Of a stretch of DNA of 64,000 bases, positions 10,555 to 24,900 are shown piece by piece. Position 1 is the stretch's first letter; each line of letters opens with the position of its first letter. Where the stretch lies: NCBI RefSeq assembly GCF_029227915.1, contig NC_079878.1, positions 3,350,001-3,414,000 of the forward strand, read 5' to 3'. The notes beneath the pieces were generated by a model, which saw nothing but the letters and a program-made list of their open reading frames with translations, was not told where the DNA came from and searched no databases. The DNA comes from Hydractinia symbiolongicarpus. Lineage: Eukaryota; Cnidaria; Hydrozoa; Anthoathecata; Hydractiniidae. Made by a program: the position numbers and the translations under genes.

Positions 10555-13500
10555 ATGAGACTTGTAGTTTTCAAAAAAGTTTTTATTTTTGATGGACGTT
10601 GAATAAAAGAAGTTTATTCGCCGTCAAACGAAAACCCGCGATTTCCCGTAAATCCCGGACTCGGCCCGTATAGTCAAAAGTATACAAAGAAGGTACCCAG
10701 GTAGTAAACTCATTTCCCGAACGATTTTTTAAATTATTTTTTCACCTCTAAAACGCATGAGACTTGTAGTTTTCATAAATGTTTTCATTTTTGATGAGAC
10801 GCTGAATAAAAGAAGTTTAATCGCCGGCAAACGAAAACCCGCGATTTCCCGTAAATCCCGGTCTCGGCCCGTATAGTCAAAAGTATACAAAGAAGGTACC
10901 CAGGGAGTAAACTCATTTCCCGAACGATTTTTTAAATTATTTTTTCACCACTAAAACGCATGAGACTTGTAGTTTTTAGAAATGTTTTCATTTTTTGATG
11001 AGACGCTTAATGAAAGTGGTTTAATCGTCGGCAAACGAAAACCCGCGATTTCCCGTAAATCCCGGGCTTGGCCCGTATAGTCAAATGTATACAAAGAAAG
11101 TACCCTGTGAGTAAACTCATTTCCAAAACGATTTTTTAAATTATCTTTTCACCACTAAAACGCATGAGACTTGTAGTTTTCAAAAATATTTTCATTTTTG
11201 ATGAGACGCTGAATAAAAGAAGTTTAACCGCCGGCAAACGAAAACCCGCCATTTGCCATAAACCCCGGACTCGGCCGGTAAAGTCAAAAGTATACAAAGA
11301 TTGTACCCAGGGAGTAAACTCATTTCCCGAACGATTTTTTAAATTATTATTTCACCACTAAAGCCCATGAGACTTGTAGTTTTAAAAAATGTTTTCATTT
11401 TTGATGAGACGCTGAATAAAAGAAGTTTAATCGTCGGCAAACGAAAACCCGCGACTTCCCGTAAATCCCGGACTCGGCCCGTATAGTCAAAAGTATACAA
11501 AGAAAGTACCCAGGGAGTAAACTCATTTCCCGAACGATTTTTTAAATTATTATTTCACCACTAAAGCCCATGATACTTGTAGTTTTTAAAAATGTTTTCA
11601 TTTTTGATGAGACGCTGAATAAAAGAAGTTTAATCGCCGGCGAACGAAAACCCGCGACTTCCCGTAAATCCCGGACTCGGCCCGTATAGTCAAAAGTATA
11701 CAAAGAAAGTACCCAGGGAGTAAACTCATTTTCCGAACGATTTTTTAAATTATCTTTTCACCACTAAAAACCATGAGACTTGTAGTTTTCAAAAATGTTT
11801 TCATTTTTGAGGAGACGCTTTATGAAAGTTGTTTTATCGCCGGCACACGAAAACCCGCGATTTCCCGTAAATCCCGGGTTTGGCCCGTATAGTCGAATGT
11901 ATACAAAGAAAGTACCCTGTGAGTAAACTCATTTCCAAAACGATTTTTTAAATTATCTTTTCACCACTAAAACGCATGAGACTTGTAGTTTTCAAAAGTG
12001 TTTTCATTTTTGATGAGACGCTGAATAAAAGAAGTTTTATCGCCGGCAAACGAAAACCCGCGATTTCCCGTAAATCCCGGGCTTGGCCCGTATAGTCAAA
12101 AGTATACAAAGGAAGTAACCAGGGAGCAAACTCATTTCCCGAACGATTTTTTAAATTACTATTTCACCACTAAAACGCGTGAGACTTGTAGTTTTCAAAA
12201 GTGTTTTCGTTTTTGATGAGACGCTGAATAAAAGAAGTTTAATCGCCGGCAAACGAAAGCCCGCGATTTCCCGTAAATCCCGGGCTTGGCCCGTATAGTT
12301 GAATGTATATAAAGAAAGTACCCAGGGAGTAAACTGATTTCCCGAACGATTTTTTAAATTATTTTTTCACCACTAAAACGCATGAGACTTGTAGTTTTCA
12401 GAAATGTTTTCATTTTTGATGAGACGCTTAATGAAAGTGGTTTAATCGCCGGCAAACGAAAACCCGCGATTTCCCGTAAATCCCGGGATTGGCCCGTATA
12501 GTCGAATGTATACAAAGAAAGTACCCTGTGAGTAAACTCATTTTCAAAACGATTATTTAAATTATCTTTTCACCACTATAACGCATGAGACTTGTAGTTA
12601 TCAAAAATGTTTTCATTTTTGATGAGACGCTGAATAAAAGGAGTTTAATCGCCGGCAAACGAAAACCTGCCATTTCCCGTAAATCCTGGACTCGGCACGT
12701 ATAGTCAAAAGTATACAAAGAAAGTACCCAGGGAGTAAACTCATTTCAAGAACGATTTTTTAAATTATTATTTCACCACTAAAACCCATGAGACTTGCAG
12801 TTTTCAGAAATGTTTTCATTTTTGATGAGACGCTGAATAAAAGGAGTTTAATCGCCGGCAAACGAAAACCTGCCATTTCCCGTAAATCCTGGACTCGGCA
12901 CGTATAGTCAAAAGTATACAAAGAAAGTACCCAGGGAGTAAACTCATTTCAAGAACGATTTTTTAAATTATTATTTCACCACTAAAACCCATGAGACTTG
13001 CAGTTTTCAGAAATGTTTTCATTTTTGATGGGACGTTGAATAAAAGAAGTTTAATCGCCGGCAAACGAAAACCCGCCATTTCCCGTAAACCCCGGACTCG
13101 GCCCGTATAGTCAAATGTATACAAAAGAAGTACCTAGGGAGTAAATTCATTTCCCGAACGATTTTTTAAATTATTATTTCACCACTAAAGCCCATGAGAC
13201 TTGTAGTTTTTAAAAATGTTTTCATTTTTGATGAGACGCTGAATAAAAGAAGTTTAATCGCTGGCAAACGAAAACCCGCGATTTCCCGTAAATCCCGAAC
13301 TCGGCCCGTATAGTCAAAAGTATACAAAGAAGGTACCCAGGGAGTAAACTCATTTCCCGAACGATTTTTTAAATTATTTTCTCACCACTAAAACGCATGA
13401 GACTTGTAGTTTGCAGAAATGTTTTCACTTTTGATGAGACGCTTAATGAAAGTGGTTTAATCGCCGGCAAACGAAAACCCGCGATTTCCCGTAAATCCCG

Positions 13501-14004
13501 GACTCGGCCGTATAGTCAAAAGTATACAAAGAAGGTACCCAGGGAGTAAACTCATTTCCCGAACGATTTTTTAAATTATTTTTTCACCACTAAAATGCAT
13601 GAGACTTGTAATTTTTAGAAATGTTTTCATTTTTGATGAGACGTTTAATGAAAGTGGTTTAATCGCCGGCAAACGAAAACCCGCGATTTCCCGTAAATCG
13701 CGGGCTTGGCCCGTATAGTCAAATGTATACAAAGAAAGTATCCTGTGAGTAAACTCATTTCCAAAACGATTTTTTAAATTATCTTTTCACCACTAAAACG
13801 TATGAGACTTGTAGTTTTCAAAAATGTTTTCATTTTTGATGAGACGCTGAATAAAAGAAGTTTAATCGCCGGCAAACGAAAATCCGCCATTTCCCGTAAA
13901 CCCCGGACTCGGCCCGTGTAGTCAAAAGTATACAAAGAAAGTACCCAGGGAGTAAACTCATTTCCCGAACGATTTTTTAAATTATCTTTTCACCACTAAA
14001 ACGC
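10555..14004. repeat. 17-monomer HOR block, copy 1 (3450 bp)
   Basis: The monomer order from the GATGGACG unit (10555, 202 bp) to the CGTATGAG unit (13802) is repeated in 14005-17251. It includes a 204 bp unit (10960), a GTG-anchored unit (12179), a CACTATAACGC unit (12585) and a unit lacking one C in GGCCGTATAG (13397). Unit 12788 is an extra monomer absent from copy 2. It begins like 12991 and continues like 12585, so it looks like the product of a one-monomer unequal exchange. Confidence 0.85.
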
Positions 14005-17000
14005 ATGAGACTTGTAGTTTTCAAAAATGTTTTCATTTTTGATGGACGTTGAATAAAAGAAGTTTATTCGCCGTCAAACGAAAACCCGCGATTTCCCGTA
14101 AATCCCGGACTCGGCCCGTATAGTCAAAAGTATACAAAGAAGGTACCCAGGGAGTAAACTCATTTCCCGAACGATTTTTTAAATTATTTTTTCACCACTA
14201 AAACGCATGAGACTTGTAGTTTTCAGAAATGTTTTCATTTTTGATGAGACGCTGAATAAAAGAAGTTTAATCGCCGGCAAACGAAAACCCGCGATTTCCC
14301 GTAAATCCCGGTCTCGGCCCGTATAGTCAAAAGTATACAAAGAAGGTACCCAGGGAGTAAACTCATTTCCCGAACGATTTTTTAAATTATTTTTTCACCA
14401 CTAAAACGCATGAGACTTGTAGTTTTTAGAAATGTTTTCATTTTTTCATGAGACGCTTAATGAAAGTGGTTTAATCGTCGGCAAACGAAAACCCGCGATT
14501 TCCCGTAAATCCCGGGCTTGGCCCGTATAGTCAAATGTATACAAAGAAAGTACCCTGTGAGTAAACTCATTTCCAAAACGATTTTTTAAATTATCTTTTC
14601 ACCACTAAAACGCATGAGACTTGTAGTTTTCAAAAATATTTTCATTTTTGATGAGACGCTGAATAAAAGAACTTTAACCGCCGGCAAACGAAAACCCGCC
14701 ATTTGCCATAAACCCCGGACTCGGCCGGTAAAGTCAAAAGTATACAAAGATTGTACCCAGGGAGTAAACTCATTTCCCGAACGATTTTTTAAATTATTAT
14801 TTCACCACTAAAGCCCATGAGACTTGTAGTTTTAAAAAATGTTTTCATTTTTGATGAGACGCTGAATAAAAGAAGTTTAATCGTCGGCAAACGAAAACCC
14901 GCGACTTCCCGTAAATCCCGGACTCGGCCCGTATAGTCAAAAGTATACAAAGAAAGTACCCAGGGAGTAAACTCATTTCCCGAACGATTTTTTAAATTAT
15001 TATTTCACCACTAAAGCCCATGAGACTTGTAGTTTTTAAAAATGTTTTCATTTTTGATGAGAAGCTGAATAAAAGAAGTTTAATCGCCGGCGAACGAAAA
15101 CCCGCGACTTCCCGTAAATCCCGGACTCGGCCCGTATAGTCAAAAGTATACAAAGAAAGTACCCAGGGAGTAAACTCATTTTCCGAACGATTTTTTAAAT
15201 TATCTTTTCACCACTAAAAACCATGAGACTTGTAGTTTTCAAAAATGTTTTCATTTTTGAGGAGACGCTTTATGAAAGTTGTTTAATCGCCGGCACACGA
15301 AAACCCGCGATTTCCCGTAAATCCCGGGTTTGGCCCGTATAGTCGAATGTATACAAAGAAAGTACCCTGTGAGTAAACTCATTTCCAAAACGATTTTTTA
15401 AATTATCTTTTCACCACTAAAACGCATGAGACTTGTAGTTTTCAAAAGTGTTTTCATTTTTGATGAGACGCTGAATAAAAGAAGTTTAATCGCCGGCAAA
15501 CGAAAACCCGCGATTTCCCGTAAATCCCGGGCTTGGCCCGTATAGTCAAAAGTATACAAAGAAAGTAACCAGGGAGCAAACTCATTTCCCGAACGATTTT
15601 TTAAATTACTATTTCACCACTAAAACGCGTGAGACATGTAGTTTTCAAAAGTGTTTTCGTTTTTGATGAGACGCTGAATAAAAGAAGTTTAATCGCCGGC
15701 AAACGAAAGCCCGCGATTTCCCGTAAATCCCGGGCTTGGCCCGTATAGTTGAATGTATATAAAGAAAGTACCCAGGGAGTAAACTGATTTCCCGAACGAT
15801 TTTTTAAATTATTTTTTCACCACTAAAACTCATGAGACTTGTAGTTTTCAGAAATGTTTTCATTTTTGATGAGACGCTTAATGAAAGTGGTTTAATCGCC
15901 GGCAAACGAAAACCCGCGATTTCCCGTAAATCCCGGGCTTGGCCCGTATAGTCGAATGTATACAAAGAAAGTACCCTGTGAGTAAACTCATTTTCAAAAC
16001 GATTATTTAAATTATCTTTTCACCACTATAACGCATGAGACTTGTAGTTATCAAAAATGTTTTCATTTTTGATGAGACGCTGAATAAAAGGAGTTTAATC
16101 GCCGGCAAACGAAAACCTGCCATTTCCCGTAAATCCTCGACTCGGCACGTATAGTCAAAAGTATACAAAGAAAGTACCCAGGGAGTAAACTCATTTCAAG
16201 AACGATTTTTTAAATTATTATTTCACCACTAAAACCCATGAGACTTGCAGTTTTCAGAAATGTTTTCATTTTTGATGGGACGTTGAATAAAAGAAGTTTA
16301 ATCGCCGGCAAACGAAAACCCGCCATTTCCCGTAAACCCCGGACTCGGCCCGTATAGTCAAATGTATACAAAAGAAGTACCTAGGGAGTAAATTCATTTC
16401 CCGAACGATTTTTTAAATTATTATTTCACCACTAAAGCCCATGAGACTTGTAGTTTTTAAAAATGTTTTCATTTTTGATGAGACGCTGAATAAAAGAAGT
16501 TTAATCGCCGGCAAACGAAAACCCGCGATTTCCCGTGAATCCCGAACTCGGCCCGTATAGTCAAAAGTATACAAAGAAGGTACCCAGGGAGTAAACTCAT
16601 TTCCCGAACGATTTTTTAAATTATTTTCTCACCACTAAAACGCATGAGACTTGTAGTTTGCAGAAATGTTTTCACTTTTGATGAGACGCTTAATGAAAGT
16701 GGTTTAATCGCCGGCAAACGAAAACCCGCGAATTCCCGTAAATCCCGGACTCGGCCGTATAGTCAAAAGTATACAAAGAAGGTACCCAGGGAGTAAACTC
16801 ATTTCCCGAACGATTTTTTAAATTATTTTTTCACCACTAAAATGCATGAGACTTGTAATTTTTAGAAATGTTTTCATTTTTGATGAGACGTTTAATGAAA
16901 GTGGTTTAATCGCCGGCAAACGAAAACCCGCGATTTCCCGTAAATCGCGGGCTTGGCCCGTATAGTCAAATGTATACAAAGAAAGTATCCTGTGAGTAAA

Positions 17001-17251
17001 CTCATTTCCAAAACGATTTTTTAAATTATCTTTTCACCACTAAAACGTATGAGACTTGTAGTTTTCAAAAATGTTTTCATTTTTGATGAGACGCTGAATA
17101 AAAGAAGTTTAATCGCCGGCAAACGAAAATCCGCCATTTCCCGTAAACCCCAAACTCGGCCCGTGTAGTCAAAAGTATACAAAGAAAGTACCCAGGGAGT
17201 AAACTCATTTCCCGAACGATTTTTTAAATTATTTTTTCACCACTAAAGGGC
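14005..17251. repeat. 16-monomer HOR block, copy 2 (3247 bp)
   Basis: It parallels 10555-14004 unit by unit, including the 202 bp units (14005, 16644) and the 204 bp unit (14410), and lacks only the extra unit found at 12788. At the next unit (17252, GCATGGGACTTG) the order diverges from copy 1, which restarted instead at 14005. Confidence 0.85.
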
Positions 17252-19110
17252 ATGGGACTTGTAGTTTACAGAAATGTTTTCATTTTTGATGAGACGCTGA
17301 ATAAAAGAAGTTTAATCGCCGCCAAACGAAAACCTGCGATTTCCCGTAAATCCCGGACTCGGCCCGTATAGTCAAAAGTATACAAAGAAAGTACCCAGGG
17401 AGTAAACTCATTTCCCGAACGATTTTTTAAATTATTATTTCACCACTAAAGCCCATGAGACTTGTAGTTTTTAAAAATGTTTTCATTTTTGATGAGACGC
17501 TGAATAAAAGAAGTTTAATCGCCGGCAAACGAAAACCTGCGACTTCCCGTAAATCCCGGACTCGGGCCGTATAGTCAAAAGTATACAAAGAAAGTACCCA
17601 GGGAGTAAACTCATTTCCCGAACGATTTTTTAAATTATCTTTTCACCACTAAAACGCATGAGACTTGTAGTTTTCAGAAATGTTTTCATTTTTGATGAGA
17701 CGCGTAATGAAAGTGGTTTAATCGCCGGCAAACAAAAACCCGCGATTTACCGTAAATCCCGGGCTTGGCCCGTATAGTCGAATGCATACAAAGAAAGTAC
17801 CCAGGGAGTAAACTCATTTCCCGAACGATTTTTTAAATTATTATTTAACCACTAAAGCCCATGAGACTTGAAGTTTTTAAAAATGTTTTCATTTTTGATG
17901 AGACGCTGAATAAAAGAAGTTTAATCGCCGGCAAACGAAAACCCGCGACTTCCCGTAAATCCCCGACTCGGCCCGTATAGTCCAAAGTATACAAAGAAAG
18001 TACCCAGGGAGTAAACACATTTCCCGAACAATTTTTTAAATTATTTTTTCACCACTAAAACGCATGAGACTTGTAGTTTTCAAAAGTGTTTTCATTTTTG
18101 ATGAGACGCTGAATAAAAGAAGTTTAATCGCCGGCAAACGAAAACCCGCGATTTCCCGTAAATCCCGGGCTTGGCCCGTATAGTCGAATGTATACAAGGA
18201 AAGTACCCTGTGAGTAAACTCATTTCCAAAACGATTTTTTAATGTATCTTTTCACCACTAAAACGCATGAGACTTGTAGTTTTCAAAAATGTTTTCATTT
18301 TTGATGAGACGCTTAATGAAAGTGGTTTAATCGCCGGGAAACGAAAACCCGCGATTTCCCGTAAATCCCGGACTCGGCCGTATAGTCAAAAGTATACAAA
18401 GAAGGTACCCAGTGAGTAAACTCATTTCCCGAACGATTTTTTAAATTATTATTTCACCACTAAAGCCCATGAGACTTGTAGTTTTTAGAAATGTTTTCAT
18501 TTTTGATGAGACGCTTAATGAAAGTGGTTTAATCGTCGAAAAGACGCTGAATAAAAGAAGTTTAATCGCCGGCAAACGAAAACCCGCCATTTCCCGTAAA
18601 CCCCGGACTCGGCCCGTATAGTCAAAAGTATACAAAGAAAGTACCCAGGGAGTAAACTCATTTCCCGAACGATTTTTTAAATTATTTTTTCACCACTAAA
18701 ACGCATGGGAATTGTAGTTTACAAAAATGTTTTCATTTTTGATGAGACTCTGAATAAAAGAAGTTTAATCGCCGGCAAACGAAAACCTGCGATTTCCCGT
18801 AAATCCCGGACTCGGCCCGTATAGTCAAAAGTATACAAAGAAAGTACCCAGGGAGCAAACTCATTTCCCGAACGATTTTTTAAATTATTATTTCACCACT
18901 AAAGCCCATGAGACTTGTAGTTTTTAAAAATGTTTTCATTTTTAATGAGACGCTGAATAAAACAAGTTTAATCGCCGGCAAACGAAAACCCGCGACTTCC
19001 CGTAAATCCCGGACTCGGCCCGTATAGTCAAAAGTATACAAAGGAAGTACCCAGGGAGTAAACTCATTTCCCGAACGATTTTTTAAATTATCTTTTCACC
19101 ACTAAAAACC
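17252..19110. repeat. Mixed monomer stretch between HOR blocks
   Basis: Units 17252 (GCATGGGAC), 17455, 17658, 17861 (TATTTAACCAC) and 18064 follow the order seen later at 30922-31936 and 45768-46782. Units from 18267 on include the 236 bp monomer at 18469. No sequence other than satellite is present. Confidence 0.8.
18469..18704. repeat. 236 bp monomer with 33 bp partial duplication
   Basis: GACGCT occurs at 18510 and again at 18543. The first copy continues as type B (TTAATGAAAGTGG), the second as type A (TGAATAAAAGAAG). The joint reads ATCGTCGAAAA and then GACGCT. No other unit in the window shares it, so it is a single unamplified event. Confidence 0.9.
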
Positions 19111-20531
19111 ATGAGACTTGTAGTTTTCAAAAATGTTTTCATTTCTGAGGAGACGCTTTAAGAAAGTTGTTTAATCGCCGGCAAACGAAAACCCGCGATT
19201 TCCCGTAAATCCCGGGTTTGGCCCGTATAGTCGAATGTATACAAAGAAAGTACCCTGTGAGTAAACTCATTTCCAAAACGATTTTTTAAATTATCTTTTC
19301 ACCACTAAAACGCATGAGACTTGTAGTTTTCAAAAGTGTTTTCATTTTTGATGAGACGCTGAATAAAAGAAGTTTAATCGCCGGCAAACGAAAACCCGCG
19401 ATTTCCCGTAAATCCCGGGCTTGGCCCGTATAATCAAAAGTATACAAAGAAAGTAACCAGGGAGCAAACTCATTTCCCGAACGATTTTTTAAATTACTAT
19501 TTCACCACTAAAACGCGTGAGACTTGTAGTTTTCAAAAGTGTTTTCGTTTTTGATGAGACGCTGAATAAAAGAAGTTTAATCGCCGGCAAACGAAAGCCC
19601 GCGATTTCCCGTAAATCCCGGGCTTGGCCCGTATAGTTGAATGTATATAAAGAAAGTACCCAGGGAGTAAACTGATTTCCCGAACGATTTTTTAAATTAT
19701 TTTTTCACCACTAAAACGCATGAGACTTGTAGTTTTCAGAAATGTTTTCATTTTTGATGAGACGCTTAATGAAAGTGGTTTAATCGCCGGCAAACGAAAA
19801 CCCGCGATTTCCCGTAAATCCCGGGCTTGGCCGGTAAAGTCAAAAGTATACAAAGATTGTACCCAGGGAGTAAACTCATTTCCCGAACGATTTTTTAAAT
19901 TATTATTTCACCACTAAAGCCCATGAGACTTGTAGTTTTAAAAAATGTTTTCATTTTTGATGAGACGCTGAATAAAAGAAGTTTAATCGTCGGCAAACGA
20001 AAACCCGCGACTTCCCGTAAATCCCGGACTCGGCCCGTATAGTCAAAAGTATACAAAGAAAGTACCCAGGAAGTAAACTCATTTCCCGAACGATTTTTTA
20101 AATTATCTTTTCACCACCAAAAACCATGAGACTTGTAGTTTTCAAAAATGTTTTCATTTTTGAGGAGACGCTTTATGAAAGTTGTTTAATCGCCGGCAAA
20201 CGAAAACCCGCCATTTCCCATAAACCACGGACTCGGCCCGTATAGTCAAAAGTATACAAAGAAAGTACCCAGGGAGCAAACTCATTTCCCGAACGATTTT
20301 TTAAATTATTATTTCACCACTAAAGCCCATGAGACTTCTGGTTTTTAAAAATGTTTTCATTTTTGATGAGACGCTGAATAAAAGAAGTTTAATCGCCGGC
20401 AAACGAAAACCCGCGACTTCCCGTAAATCCCGGACTCGGCCCGTATAGTCAAAAGTATACAAAGGAAGTACCCAGGGAGTAAACTCATTTCCCGAACGAT
20501 TTTTTAAATTATCTTTTCACCACTAAAAACC
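19111..20531. repeat. Seven-monomer HOR, copy 1 (1421 bp)
   Basis: Units 19111, 19314, 19517, 19720, 19923, 20126 and 20329 reappear exactly 1421 bp downstream. Shared private marks include CATTTCTGAGG and TTTAAGAAAGTTG at the start, and GGTAAAGTC in the 19720 unit. Differences are few, for example CACCACCAA near 20115 against CACCACTAA in copy 2. Confidence 0.9.
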
Positions 20532-21952
20532 ATGAGACTTGTAGTTTTCAAAAATGTTTTCATTTCTGAGGAGACGCTTTAAGAAAGTTGTTTAATCGCC
20601 GGCAAACGAAAACCCGCGATTTCCCGTAAATCCCGGGTTTGGCCCGTATAGTCGAATGTATACAAAGAAAGTACCCTGTGAGTAAACTCATTTCCAAAAC
20701 GATTTTTTAAATTATCTTTTCACCACTAAAACGCATGAGACTTGTAGTTTTCAAAAGTGTTTTCATTTTTGATGAGACGCTGAATAAAAGAAGTTTAATC
20801 GCCGGCAAACGAAAACCCGCGATTTCCCGTAAATCCCGGGCTTGGCCCGTATAATCAAAAGTATACAAAGAAAGTAACCAGGGAGCAAACTCATTTCCCG
20901 AACGATTTTTTAAATTACTATTTCACCACTAAAACGCGTGAGACTTGTAGTTTTCAAAAGTGTTTTCGTTTTTGATGAGACGCTGAATAAAAGAAGTTTA
21001 ATCGCCGGCAAACGAAAGCCCGCGATTTCCCGTAAATCCCGGGCTTGGCCCGTATAGTTGAATGTATATAAAGAAAGTACCCAGGGAGTAAACTGATTTC
21101 CCGAACGATTTTTTAAATTATTTTTTCACCACTAAAACGCATGAGACTTGTAGTTTTCAGAAATGTTTTCATTTTTGATGAGACGCTTAATGAAAGTGGT
21201 TTAATCGCCGGCAAACGAAAACCCGCGATTTCCCGTAAATCCCGGGCTTGGCCGGTAAAGTCAAAAGTATACAAAGATTGTACCCAGGGAGTAAACTCAT
21301 TTCCCGAACGATTTTTTAAATTATTATTTCACCACTAAAGCCCATGAGACTTGTAGTTTTAAAAAATGTTTTCATTTTTGATGAGACGCTGAATAAAAGA
21401 AGTTTAATCGTCGGCAAACGAAAACCCGCGACTTCCCGTAAATCCCGGACTCGGCCCGTATAGTCAAAAGTATACAAAGAAAGTACCCAGGAAGTAAACT
21501 CATTTCCCGAACGATTTTTTAAATTATCTTTTCACCACTAAAAACCATGAGACTTGTAGTTTTCAAAAATGTTTTCATTTTTGAGGAGACGCTTTATGAA
21601 AGTTGTTTAATCGCCGGCAAACGAAAACCCGCCATTTCCCATAAACCCCGGACTCGGCCCGTATAGTCAAAAGTATACAAAGAAAGTACCCAGGGAGCAA
21701 ACTCATTTCCCGAACGATTTTTTAAATTATTATTTCACCACTAAAGCCCATGAGACTTGTAGTTTTTAAAAATGTTTTCATTTTTGATGAGACGCTGAAT
21801 AAAAGAAGTTTAATCGCCGGCGAACGAAAACCCGCGACTTCCCGTAAATCCCGGACTCGGCCCGTATAGTCAAAAGTATACAAAGAAAGTACCCAGGGAG
21901 TAAACTCATTTCCCGAACGATTTTTTAAATTATCTTTTCACCACTAAAAACC
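20532..21952. repeat. Seven-monomer HOR, copy 2 (1421 bp)
   Basis: Units 20532 to 21750 parallel 19111 to 20329 at a constant shift of 1421 bp. A third pass starts at 21953 but follows the order of the 10.6-17.3 kb blocks. Confidence 0.9.
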
Positions 21953-24900
21953 ATGAGACTTGTAGTTTTTAAAAATGTTTTCATTTTTGAGGAGACGCTT
22001 TATGAAAGTTGTTTAATCGCCGGCACACGAAAACCCGCGATTTCCCGTAAATCCCGGGTTTGGCCCGTATAGTCGAATGTATACAAAGAAAGTACCCTGT
22101 GAGTAAACTCATTTCCAAAACGATTTTTTAAATTATCTTTTCACCACTAAAACGCATGAGACTTGTAGTTTTCAAAAGTGTTTTCATTTTTGATGAGACG
22201 CTGAATAAAAGAAGTTTAATCGCCGTCAAACGAAAACCCGCGATTTCCCGTAAATCCCGGGCTTGGCCCGTATAGTCAAAAGTATACAAAGAAAGTAACC
22301 AGGGAGCAAACTCATTTCCCGAACGATTTTTTAAAATACTATTTCACCACTAAAACGCGTGAGACTTGTAGTTTTCAAAAGTGTTTTCTTTTTTGATGAG
22401 ACTCTGAATAAAAGAAGTTTAATCGCCGGCAAACGAAAGCCCGCGATTTCCCGTAAATCCCGGGCTTGGCCCGTATAGTTGAATGTATATAAAGAAAGTA
22501 CCCAGGGAGTAAACTGATTTCCCGAACGATTTTTTAAATTATTTTTTCACCACTGAAACGCATGAGACTTGTAGTTTTCAGAAATGTTTTCATTTTTGAT
22601 GAGACGCTTAATGAAAGTGGTTTAATCGCCGGCAAACGAAAACCCGCGATTTCCCGTAAATCCCGGGCTTGGCCCGTATAGTCGAATGTATACAAAGAAA
22701 GTACCCTGTGAGTAAACTCATTTTCAAAACGATTATTTAAATTATCTTTTCACCACTATAACGCATGAGACTTGTAGTTATCAAAAATGTTTTCATTTTT
22801 GATGAGACGCTGAATAAAAGGAGTTTAATCGCCGGCAAACGAAAACCTGCCATTTCCCGTAAATCCTGGACTCGGCACGTATAGTCAAAAGTATACAAAG
22901 AAAGTACCCAGGGAGTAAACTCATTTCAAGAACGATTTTTTAAATTATTATTTCACCACTAAAACCCATGAGACTTGCAGTTTTCAGAAATGTTTTCATT
23001 TTTGATGGGACGTTGAATAAAAGAAGTTTAATCGCCGGCAAACGAAAACCCGCCATTTCCCGTAAACCCCGGACTCGGCCCGTATAGTCAAATGTATACA
23101 AAAGAAGTACCTAGGGAGTAAATTCATTTCCCGAACGATTTTTTAAATTATTATTTCACCACTAAAGCCCATGAGACTTGTAGTTTTTAAAAATGTTTTC
23201 ATTTTTGATGAGACGCTGAATAAAAGAAGTTTAATCGCCGGCAAACAAAAACCCGCGATTTCCCGTAAATCCCGAACTCGGCCCGTATAGTCAAAAGTAT
23301 ACAAAGAAGGTACCCAGGGAGTAAACTCATTTCCCGAACGATTTTTTAAATTATTATTTCACCACTAAAGCCCATGAGACTTGTAGTTTTTAAAAATGTT
23401 TTCATTTTTGATGAGACGCTGAATAAAAGAAGTTTAATCGCCGGCAAACGAAAACCCGCGATTTCCCGTAAATCCCGAACTCGGCCCGTATAGTCAAAAG
23501 TATACAAAGAAGGTACCCAGGGAGTAAACTCATTTCCCGAACGATTTTTTAAATTATTTTCTCACCACTAAAACGCATGAGACTTGTAGTTTGCAGAAAT
23601 GTTTTCACTTTTGATGAGACGCTTAATGAAAGTGGTTTAATCGCCGGCAAACGAAAACCCGCGATTTCCCGTAAATCCCGGACTCGGCCGTATAGTCAAA
23701 AGTATACAAAGAAGGTACCCAGGGAGTAAACTCATTTCCCGAACGATTTTTTAAATTATTTTTTCACCACTAAAATGCATGAGACTTGTAATTTTTAGAA
23801 ATGTTTTCATTTTTGATGAGACGTTTAATGAAAGTGGTTTAATCGCCGGCAAACGAAAACCCGCGATTTCCCGTAAATCCCGGGCTTGGCCCGTATAGTC
23901 AAATGTATACAAAGAAAGTATCCTGTGAGTAAACTCATTTCCAAAACGATTTTTTAAATTATCTTTTCACCACTAAAACGTATGAGACTTGTAGTTTTCA
24001 AAAATGTTTTCATTTTTGATGAGACGCTGAATAAAAGAAGTTTAATCGCCGGCAAACGAAAATCCGCCATTTCCCGTAAACCCCGGACTCGGCCCGTGTA
24101 GTCAAAAGTATACAAAGAAAGTACCCAGGGAGTAAACTCATTTCCCGAACGATTTTTTAAATTATTTTCTCACCACTAAAACGCATGAGACTTGTAGTTT
24201 GCAGAAATGTTTTCACTTTTGATGAGACGCTTAATGAAAGTGGTTTAATCGCCGGCAAACGAAAACCCGCGATTTCCCGTAAATCCCGGACTCGGCCGTA
24301 TAGTCAAAAGTATACAAAGAAGGTACCCAGGGAGTAAACTCATTTCCCGAACGATTTTTTAAATTATTTTTTCACCACTAAAATGCATGAGACTTGTAAT
24401 TTTTAGAAATGTTTTCATTTTTGATGAGACGTTTAATGAAAGTGGTTTAATCGCCGGCAAACGAAAACCCGCGATTTCCCGTAAATCCCGGGCTTGGCCC
24501 GTATAGTCAAATGTATACAAAGAAAGTATCCTGTGAGTAAACTCATTTCCAAAACGATTTTTTAAATTATCTTTTCACCACTAAAACGTATGAGACTTGT
24601 AGTTTTCAAAAATGTTTTCATTTTTGATGAGACGCTGAATAAAAGAAGTTTAATCGCCGGCAAACGAAAATCCGCCATTTCCCGTAAACCCCGGACTCGG
24701 CCCGTGTAGTCAAAAGTATACAAAGAAAGTACCCAGGGAGTAAACTCATTTCCCGAACGATTTTTTAAATTATTTTTTCACCACTAAAGCGCATGGGACT
24801 TGTAGTTTACAAAAATGTTTTCATTTTTGATGAGACGCTGAATAAAAGAAGTTTAATCGCCGCCAAACGAAAACCTGCGATTTCCCGTAAATCCCGGACT

